Assembly (NCBI GenBank): GCA_023406985.1 | Contig: JAEXTK010000061.1 | Coordinates: forward strand, 1-29,368 | DNA from: Spirochaetota bacterium | Lineage (GTDB): Bacteria; Spirochaetota; Spirochaetia; Treponematales; Breznakiellaceae | Direction of reading: 5' to 3' | Length of the DNA stretch: 29,368 nt | In this document: positions 24,395 to 29,368 of the stretch, piece by piece | How positions within the stretch are numbered: the stretch's first letter is position 1 | Layout of the letters: each line of letters starts with the position of its first letter | Made by a program: the position numbers and the translations under genes | Notes under the pieces: generated by a model | The model's input: the letters and a program-made list of their open reading frames with translations, nothing else | The model's database searches: none | What the model was told of the DNA's origin: nothing

Positions 24395-25417
24395 CTAGAG
24401 GGCCCCCGCGCTCCGCATGAGTTCCAGCGTCCGGCTAAGATCGGCGATGCTGCCTATACCGATCTTGGGCGCCGCTGCGACGACCTCCGCCATGGAAGCG
24501 AGGCGGGGATCGGGCGGCACCTCGTCCACGACCGGGTATTCGTAAATCACGTTCGTGAAGTAGGCCTGGGCTTCCCTGCCGAGGAGGAATTCCAGGAATT
24601 TGCGCGCCCCTTCCGGGTTCTTGGCGGTTGCGAGGATGCCCGCCCCGGCCACGTTCACGAGATTCCCGATGTCGCCCGGCGCGAAGAACCGTTGGGCCAC
24701 GGGATAGCCGGGATCGGCGGCGAGATAGCGCAGGAGGTAATAGTTGTTGGGGATGGCGTAATCGATCTCGCCCGCCGCGATCGCTTCGATGAGCGCGGTG
24801 TTGTTGCCGTAGGCCTTGGTTCCGTTCGCGACCATGGCGCGCAGCCAAGCGGCGGTATGGTCATCGCCGTTCACGACCCGCATCGCGGTGATCTGGGCTT
24901 GGAGGGACGCGTTGGCGGGCGCCCAACCCACCCGGCCGCGGTACGCGGGCAGCGCCAAGTCGTAGATGCTCCCGGGCATGTTCCGGTCCGTTACGCGGAG
25001 CGGCGAATAGGCCAAGACGCGGGCGCGGCCGCTGAGGGCGACCCACGCGTCGTTCGTTCCTCGGTACAGGGGGGGCACGTTCCGCAGCAGCGCGGCCGGC
25101 AGGGGGGCGAAGAACCCTCCGCTTTCGAGCGAGCCGAGCGCGCCTCCGTCCTGGGCCCAGAATAGGTCGGCGGGGCTCGCGGCGCCCTCCTCGGCTATGA
25201 GCACCGCCAACTCGCTCGTGCCTCCGTAGCGGACCCGTACCTCGATCCCGGTCCGTGCGCGGAATTCCTCCACGAGCGGAGCGACCAGGGACTCTCCCCG
25301 GCCCGAGTACACGATGACCTTCGGCCGATCGGGTTCCCGACCGCCGTTCGCGAAAGCCGTCGGAGAGAAGGAGCATATCGTAATCAGGCTCAGCGCCCGC
25401 AAGGCAAGACCGCGCAT
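24395..25417 (-). CDS. Fe(III)-type ABC transporter substrate-binding protein (FbpA/FutA-like)
   Basis: A protein of 340 residues. A signal peptide (MRGLALRALSLITI to about FANG) precedes KVIVYSGRGESLVAPLVEEF, the usual first strand of FbpA-type proteins. Further hallmarks are SPADLFWAQDGGALG, ANASLQAQITAMR, AIPNNYYLLRYL (the adjacent Tyr pair typical of iron ligands) and NVAGAGILATAKNPEGARKFLEFLL. The start 25417 is set by GGGAG six bases upstream; the frame stays open further upstream but without signal-peptide logic. It is the first gene of the importer operon, with an operator-like dyad and promoter at 25479-25507. Confidence 0.93.
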   Translation of the reverse strand: MRGLALRALSLITICSFSPTAFANGGREPDRPKVIVYSGRGESLVAPLVEEFRARTGIEVRVRYGGTSELAVLIAEEGAASPADLFWAQDGGALGSLESGGFFAPLPAALLRNVPPLYRGTNDAWVALSGRARVLAYSPLRVTDRNMPGSIYDLALPAYRGRVGWAPANASLQAQITAMRVVNGDDHTAAWLRAMVANGTKAYGNNTALIEAIAAGEIDYAIPNNYYLLRYLAADPGYPVAQRFFAPGDIGNLVNVAGAGILATAKNPEGARKFLEFLLGREAQAYFTNVIYEYPVVDEVPPDPRLASMAEVVAAAPKIGIGSIADLSRTLELMRSAGAL

Positions 25418-25478
25418 GTCGACTCCCGAAGCGTCGGATTGGATTAAGGGCGGCGTGCCGCCCGATGCGTTGGTCTTA

Positions 25479-25507
25479 TTCTTACTAATTTGATAAGATT
25501 TGTGCAA
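25479..25507 (-). promoter_or_regulatory. Promoter with overlapping operator for the iron-type importer
   Basis: On the minus strand TTGCAC (25502-25507), a 17-base spacer and TAAGAA (25479-25484). The plus-strand sequence CTTACTAATTTGATAAG (25481-25497) covers the -10 element and most of the spacer. It agrees at 13 of 17 bases with the dyad at 21237-21253 in front of the DtxR-family gene. The layout fits metal-dependent repression of the importer. Confidence 0.55.
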
Positions 25508-25606
25508 GCGAAATTTATTAGGCATGACAAAGTTATTGCCCGCGTACGCCGCGGGGAACGATTCATCGCGCCCGAAGTCCGTGTCCGTGCGCGGAGGCGG
25601 CCGCGC

Positions 25607-26797
25607 CTAGGTCCGGATCGGCAGGAGGGGCCTTCGGGGGGCCGGCGTTCCGCGCGGCTTCCGCTTGCGGTAATCGCTCGGCGTCAGGCCCGTCTGGGCG
25701 AGGAAGTGTTCGTTGAAGCTCGCCTTCGAATTGAATCCCACCTCGAAGGCGATCTCGATGACGGAAGCGTCGGGGCGTTCGAGGAGGAGCCGTTCGGCCT
25801 CGCGTACGCGGAAATTGTTCAGGTAGCGCCGGAAATTCATACGGAGGCGCTCGTTCAGGATCTCGGAGAGCTGCTGCGGCGTCACCATCAGTTGGGCGCT
25901 CAAGGTTACGAGCGAGAGCTCCATATCCTTGAAGATCTTCTCCGTCGACATGAGGTAGGCGAGCCGATCGAGCAACACGTCCGTGTTGAGCCCGCGGAGC
26001 AGGGTGTTCTTGTACCGTATGAGCTTGGCTTTACGGATGACCTTTTGGGCGTATTCCGGGTAGCGGAAGCTGTAGAACGAGTACAGGATGAACGTGACGG
26101 ACGACAGCAGCTTCGCCAGATGCAGGAGGTCCCGGTCGCGCATGAGGTGGGCGACCATCATCAGGACGATGTCGAGGATGAACATCGCGACGTACATGAG
26201 GAGGAACCGCAGCTCCTTGGTCGTCTCCAGGTTCTTATCGCGGAAAAAGGTCACGCCCGAGATGATGATCCGGAACAGGAAGTACAGGATGTAGACGTTG
26301 GAGAGGAGTCCGAGGAGATGGATCACGAGGAAGGTCGGGTGGGCCCGGAAATCGATCGGCGCCGCGTTCCCCGCGGCCTGCGCGATCAAGGAAGCGTACC
26401 GGAAGTTGTTCGCGAGGATGATCGGGAACGAGACGGCCGCGGGAAGGAAATGCCTGGCATCGAAGGCCGCCGGCTTCCGCTGGAGCTCGGTGATCTGGGA
26501 GAAGCCGTAGTACAGCAGCGGGGCGAATACGTAGCAGAGCGGGATCTGCATGTTGTACAGCGGATAGGCGCGATAGATGTAGCCGGTCCGTTCGGCCCAC
26601 GCGTACAGCACGATGAACCCGGAGGAGGAATACATGGCGGCGAAATAGTAATTGATCGTATTCTTGGCGGGCTGGATGAGCCACACGAGCGCCATGAGAA
26701 CCATATACAGGCCGCCGCCGAACAAGAGATAGCTCATAGCGAGACCCCGTTTTCTGAATTCGACCGACATGCCCCGCTCTGGTCGGCGAGGCCCCAT
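25607..26797 (-). CDS. AraC-type regulator with seven-helix membrane domain
   Basis: A protein of 396 residues. The first two thirds contain seven hydrophobic segments (for example YLLFGGGLYMVLMALVWLI, FLVIHLLGLLSNVYILYFLF, FLLMYVAMFILDIVLMMVAH). The C-terminal about 100 residues are an AraC DNA-binding domain: first helix-turn-helix LSLVTLSAQLMVTPQQLSEI, then FRVREAERLLLE, second helix-turn-helix ASVIEIAFEVGFNSKASFNE and the closing TGLTPSDYRKR. It should therefore bind DNA while anchored in the inner membrane, sensing a ligand or membrane state. ATG 26797 follows a TATACT element by six bases; ATG 26770 and ATG 26737 are in-frame alternatives with weak ribosome sites. It lies upstream of the iron-type importer on the same strand, but with its own spacing and no evident link. 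Confidence 0.85.
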   Translation of the reverse strand: MGPRRPERGMSVEFRKRGLAMSYLLFGGGLYMVLMALVWLIQPAKNTINYYFAAMYSSSGFIVLYAWAERTGYIYRAYPLYNMQIPLCYVFAPLLYYGFSQITELQRKPAAFDARHFLPAAVSFPIILANNFRYASLIAQAAGNAAPIDFRAHPTFLVIHLLGLLSNVYILYFLFRIIISGVTFFRDKNLETTKELRFLLMYVAMFILDIVLMMVAHLMRDRDLLHLAKLLSSVTFILYSFYSFRYPEYAQKVIRKAKLIRYKNTLLRGLNTDVLLDRLAYLMSTEKIFKDMELSLVTLSAQLMVTPQQLSEILNERLRMNFRRYLNNFRVREAERLLLERPDASVIEIAFEVGFNSKASFNEHFLAQTGLTPSDYRKRKPRGTPAPRRPLLPIRT

Positions 26798-26803
26798 GGC
26801 GGA

Positions 26804-26809
26804 AGTATA
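26804..26809 (-). promoter_or_regulatory. -10 element TATACT six bases before the AraC-type ATG
   Basis: On the minus strand TATACT occupies 26804-26809, and six bases separate it from ATG 26797. The -35 region is weak (TTAGCG at 18-base spacing) and there is no Shine-Dalgarno. The spacing equals that at 18873-18887, which supports a second leaderless start. Confidence 0.4.
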
Positions 26810-26881
26810 CCGGGTTTCCGGCGTCGCCGCTAATCGTTCCAGGATTTTTCGCGCGTCGATGGGGAGGGGCGCCGGAAAAGG

Positions 26882-27529
26882 TTACGGCGAATCCGCCGCG
26901 CTTCCCCGGATGTAGGCCGACAGCGTCTCCACGAGCAAGCCGTCGAGCGCGGCGTCGATGCCCCGGTACGCGCCGTCAGCGGCGAGCGCTTTCCGTACCG
27001 CGGCCGGGAGTTCCTGGACGGCCGTAACGCCGATGATGACGCCGTAGAGGCCGAGCAGGAAGCCGAGGCGCTTTTCCTGCCGGAGCGGGGGAAGGGCGGG
27101 GCCGAGTTCCGCGCCGAGGCGCGCGAGCGCGTCCAGGACCCGTCGCTTGAACCGGAGCGCGTCTTCCAAGGCGACGTTCCGTTCCAGGATGGCGTGGGAG
27201 AGCGCGGCGAGGCGGAGCATGGCGCGCCGGCCCGCGAGCGTGCCGGCTATCGTGCGGGCCATGGTCTCCGCATCCGGTTCGGCCCCGAACGCGGAGAAGC
27301 TCCGCTTCAGGGCGACGAACCATTCCTCGAAGGCGCGGAGCGCGAGTTCCAGGAAGACGGCTTCCTTGGAGCTGAAGTACACGAAGACGGTTCCCTTGGA
27401 TACGGCGGCCTCGGCGGCGATGCGGGCTACGCTGATCGCCTCGAACTCCGCGCTCTCGTGGAGACGGCCGGCGGCGGCCAGGATCGCCTCGCGCCGTTCG
27501 TTCTTCAGCGCGTCCGTCGTCGCCCTCAT
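26882..27529 (-). CDS. TetR-family transcriptional regulator
   Basis: A protein of 215 residues. The N-terminal helix-turn-helix spans about residues 13-58 (ERREAILAAAGRLH, then SVARIAAEAAVSKGTVFVYF, then SSKEAVFLELAL), the standard TetR layout. The remaining helices form a ligand pocket with no recognisable subfamily. Its ATG overlaps the stop of the upstream SDR gene (ATGA), so both are made from one mRNA. Two TetR-style dyads upstream of the SDR gene imply that it represses its own operon and is released by a small molecule, perhaps the SDR substrate. That role is inference. Confidence 0.92.
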   Translation of the reverse strand: MRATTDALKNERREAILAAAGRLHESAEFEAISVARIAAEAAVSKGTVFVYFSSKEAVFLELALRAFEEWFVALKRSFSAFGAEPDAETMARTIAGTLAGRRAMLRLAALSHAILERNVALEDALRFKRRVLDALARLGAELGPALPPLRQEKRLGFLLGLYGVIIGVTAVQELPAAVRKALAADGAYRGIDAALDGLLVETLSAYIRGSAADSP

Positions 27530-28323
27530 GCGGCTCTCATCATCGACTTCGCGATCTTGACGATGATGCCGCGCGGGCTGAAGCGGCCGGAGAATACCAT
27601 GAGCTTGTAGCCGAGTCCGGTGACCACGACCCGCTCGCCCCGGATGAAGCCGCGGTACCCCGCTTCGGCGACGCCGCGGGCGTCCAGGGTCCGGCGACGG
27701 AACATGGGCGAGCTCTCGATGCCCGCGCGGGATGCGAAGCCGGTCCTGGTGGCGCCGGGGCAGAGCGCGGTGACCGTGACGCCGGTGCCCGCGAGCTCTT
27801 CGGCGACGGCCTCCGAGAAGGAGAGGACGTAGGCCTTGGTCGCGCAGTATCCGGCCGAGTACGGGGTCGGAAAGAAGGATCCGACCGAGGCGAGGTTGAT
27901 GACGCCGCCCGATCCCCGGGCGACCATCCGCGGCAGGTACCGGCGCGCGAGCGCGGTGAGGGCCGCGACGTTGAGTTCCAGCATTTCGTGGTGGGCCCGC
28001 GGGTCGGCGTCCAGGAAGGCGCCGCCGACGCTGAACCCCGCGTTGTTGACGAGCACGTCGACCTCGATCCCGAGCTCCTCCGTCCTCGTGAACAGGGCGT
28101 CCGCCGCGCCGGGCGCCGCGAGGTCGATGGGTATCGCGGTCGCCTTCACGCCGTGGGACCGCTCCAGTTCTTGGGCGAGGTCCGCGAGGGGCCCCTCGTG
28201 CCGCGCGGCGAGGATCAGGTCGTAGCCTTCCCGGCCGAAGATCCGCGCGAATTCCTTGCCGATGCCGCTCGATGCGCCGGTCACGAGCGCCGTCTTCCTG
28301 CCGCCGACTGTATGGTCCGCCAT
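27526..28323 (-). CDS. Short-chain dehydrogenase/reductase
   Basis: A protein of 265 residues, classical SDR. The cofactor motif TGASSGIG is at 15-22, VLNVA/NNAG-type strand reads VLVNNAGFS, and the catalytic YCATK has Tyr159 and Lys163, with Ser in NLASVGSF. A basic residue in the second strand region (LAARHEGPL) favours NADPH. The hydrophobic C-terminal extension resembles SDRs acting on lipids or steroids, but the substrate is not determined. ATG 28323 is fixed by GGGAGGA six bases upstream. It is first in an operon with the TetR gene and lies directly downstream of twin operators. Confidence 0.92.
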   Translation of the reverse strand: MADHTVGGRKTALVTGASSGIGKEFARIFGREGYDLILAARHEGPLADLAQELERSHGVKATAIPIDLAAPGAADALFTRTEELGIEVDVLVNNAGFSVGGAFLDADPRAHHEMLELNVAALTALARRYLPRMVARGSGGVINLASVGSFFPTPYSAGYCATKAYVLSFSEAVAEELAGTGVTVTALCPGATRTGFASRAGIESSPMFRRRTLDARGVAEAGYRGFIRGERVVVTGLGYKLMVFSGRFSPRGIIVKIAKSMMRAA

Positions 28324-28343
28324 GCCGTCCTCCCGAAAGGTCG

Positions 28344-28389
28344 ATTCATATTGACCGATGGTCAATATGAATGTAATGACCGGCGGTCA
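28344..28389 (-). promoter_or_regulatory. Twin TetR-type operators before the SDR/TetR operon
   Basis: 28344-28372 is a perfect inverted repeat with 13-base arms (ATTCATATTGACC) around GAT. A second dyad, TGACC-GGC-GGTCA, lies at 28377-28389. Both share the core TGACC-N3-GGTCA and their centres are 25 bases apart. The first lies about 20 bases upstream of the SDR start, a position where binding would block transcription. Confidence 0.8.
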
Positions 28390-28462
28390 ACGAGTCAAGC
28401 GGGAATCGGTGAACTCGTTCGGCTTCGGCGCGCGCAGGCGCCGCGAACTCCCGGCGAGGGAG

Positions 28463-28783
28463 CTATTCCAGATAATCCACCGCGATCCCCGACATGGTGA
28501 ACCGCGAAGAGAACACGAAGCCGAAAAACGCCGTCACCTTGGCGTCGATGATGACGTTGACGACATCGTCGCATGCCGGGTATTGCTTCTTGGCCGCCTC
28601 GAGCAACTTCATATAACCGCTGCTCGTTTGCGAGGATTCCACCGTGGTCCTGCCGAGGATCTTGTACTGGCGTTCGTCGGGAAACGACAGGTCGGAGGAA
28701 TGCGGGGCGGAGTACGTCTGGCAGGAACCGAGGCCCAGGGCGCAGAGGGCTGCGGCCGCGAGGAATGCGCGTGCTTTTTTCAT
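28463..28783 (-). CDS. Small lipoprotein of unknown function
   Basis: A protein of 106 residues. The leader MKKARAFLAAAALCALGLGS ends in a lipobox with Cys21. The mature part contains YKILGRTTVESSQTSSGY, then MKLLEAAKKQYPACDDVVNV and IIDAKVTAFFGFVF. The pattern of a reference-type strand, a helix leading to D.VVNV.ID and a final strand pair recalls small secreted proteins in which an internal helix packs on a sheet. I do not assign a family. The start 28783 is set by AAGGAAG upstream on the minus strand; the 5' flank leads into the tandem-repeat region. Confidence 0.75.
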   Translation of the reverse strand: MKKARAFLAAAALCALGLGSCQTYSAPHSSDLSFPDERQYKILGRTTVESSQTSSGYMKLLEAAKKQYPACDDVVNVIIDAKVTAFFGFVFSSRFTMSGIAVDYLE

Positions 28784-28951
28784 GGCTACTTCCTTCAATA
28801 AGATTTAGGTTTTCGATGCGTCGGTAGACGCCAGTGTACCGGTGCCGCGGTTCGCCCGGCAAGTCGCCAGGCGCGGTTCCGGGCCTGACGGCCGCGCGTC
28901 CGCGGCGCGGCGGAATCGGCGCTCGAGGCGGTTCAAGTCCCATCGCCGCAC

Positions 28952-28982
28952 AAAAAAAGGACCGCGCCCGAAGGACGCGCTC
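28952..28982 (-). terminator. Intrinsic terminator in repeat unit 1
   Basis: Read on the minus strand, a ten-base stem (one mismatch, one G-U pair) with loop TTC is followed by a run of seven T. It is the degenerate counterpart of the perfect hairpin at 29259-29289. Confidence 0.55.
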
Positions 28983-29258
28983 TATAGCGTATACCGGCGA
29001 TGGGACTTCCTTCCAGTCGTCCGCTTCCTGCGGACTCCTTCCAGGTCGCCTTCGCGCCTTTCGGCACATACGTCGCTTCGCGCCGTTTGTCGTGAAGAAG
29101 CGGTTGGACTGCGCGCTACCGCGCGCGGCGCCATCCATGCGCCTCACCCTCGCTACGATGCGTCCTACGGACGCATCCGAATGGAAGTGATCTAGGCGCC
29201 GCGCGTCCGCGGCGCGGCGGAATCGGGACAGGGCTCGGTTCAAGTCCCATCGCCGCAC

Positions 29259-29289
29259 AAAAAAAGGAGCGCGTCCGAAGGACGCGCTC
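29259..29289 (-). terminator. Intrinsic terminator in repeat unit 2
   Basis: On the minus strand GAGCGCGTCC pairs perfectly with GGACGCGCTC around the loop TTC, then C and seven T follow. It is enclosed by a second inverted repeat with 14-base arms (29242-29255 with 29302-29315). It would end transcription entering from beyond the right edge. Confidence 0.7.
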
Positions 29290-29368
29290 TATACGGTATA
29301 CCGGCGATGGGACTTCCTTCCAGTCGTCCGCCTCCTGCGGACTCCTTCCAGGTCGCCTTCGCGCCTTT

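Larger units (their letters stand above)
28891..29368. repeat. 307-bp tandem repeat, one full unit and a partial second
   Basis: Unit 1 is 28891-29197; unit 2 starts at 29198 and is cut by the window end. The first about 170 bases of both units agree closely, except around 28911-28928 / 29218-29235. Each unit contains, in order: a GC dyad, the sequence GGTTCAAGTCCCATCGCCGC (a tRNA T-loop and acceptor 3' strand in appearance), an A-tract, a hairpin and a second copy in inverse of the TCCCATCGCC segment. Unit 1 also holds a dyad with 9-base arms at 29157-29177. No protein-coding gene is evident from 28784 to the end. Confidence 0.85.

Noticed and set aside
28914..28963. tRNA gene on the plus strand
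   Set aside because: Only a T-loop-like segment and a possible six-base acceptor stem are present. D-arm and anticodon-arm sequence are missing, and the five T-stem positions pair poorly in both repeat units.
28931..29013. Integron attC-like site
   Set aside because: The inverted arms do not end in the RYYYAAC / GTTRRRY core pair and no integrase gene is visible.
28395..29258. Long minus-strand open frame through the repeat region
   Set aside because: It runs through two intrinsic terminators, the tandem repeat and the small lipoprotein gene in another frame. Its residues are Arg/Pro-rich, as expected from GC-rich non-coding sequence.
28891..29368. CRISPR array
   Set aside because: The repeat period is 307 bases with most of the unit conserved, there are no short spacers, and no cas genes are present.

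Overview
The window is GC-rich bacterial chromosome from a diderm. It has lipoproteins with lipoboxes, a signal-peptide protein that looks like an outer-membrane barrel, and a dense set of sensory proteins. The style (several large hybrid or HisKA_2 kinases, methyl-accepting proteins, solute-binding proteins paired with signalling proteins, a DtxR-type regulator with a Cys-rich tail) suggests a free-living or gut Spirochaetota. That assignment is inference; no rRNA or other phylogenetic marker is present.

Layout. 1-2632: the C-terminal end of a Zn/Cd/Pb P1B-ATPase, a cluster of palindromes, a metallo-beta-lactamase-fold hydrolase, and a histidine phosphatase. 2726-3942: an SGNH/GDSL hydrolase followed by decayed remains of a YCII-type gene and of a lipoprotein gene. 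4031-10759: a tightly coupled four-gene signalling operon (solute-binding lipoprotein, hybrid kinase with two REC and one Hpt domain, single REC protein, REC-PAS3-HisKA_2 kinase) behind a good sigma-70-type promoter. 10784-13147: a truncated second copy of the SGNH hydrolase, then intact YCII-type and lipoprotein genes and a second histidine phosphatase. 13175-17708 (minus): a chemoreceptor, an orphan solute-binding protein and a HisKA_2 kinase. 17961-21218: a barrel-like protein, a frameshifted gene relic and a 777-residue chemoreceptor carrying a sugar-type binding-protein domain whose halves are in reversed order. 21295-25507: a DtxR-family regulator convergent with an Fe(III)-type ABC importer (ATPase, fused permease, binding protein); the two units share an operator-like sequence. 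25607-28783 (minus): a seven-helix AraC-type regulator, a TetR/SDR operon behind twin TetR-like operators, and a small lipoprotein. 28891 to the end: a 307-bp tandem repeat carrying a terminator hairpin and a tRNA T-arm-like sequence.

The two main observations follow. First, a three-gene cassette (SGNH hydrolase, YCII-type gene in reverse, lipoprotein) occurs twice as direct copies about 8 kb apart. Each copy has lost what the other keeps, and the signalling operon lies exactly between them. Second, binding-protein folds are repeatedly wired to signalling rather than transport: lipoprotein plus hybrid kinase, secreted binding protein plus chemoreceptor, and a chemoreceptor with a built-in, apparently cytoplasmic and circularly permuted binding protein. 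Several promoters share a TATACT -10 element, and in two cases it sits six bases before the ATG, suggesting leaderless transcripts.
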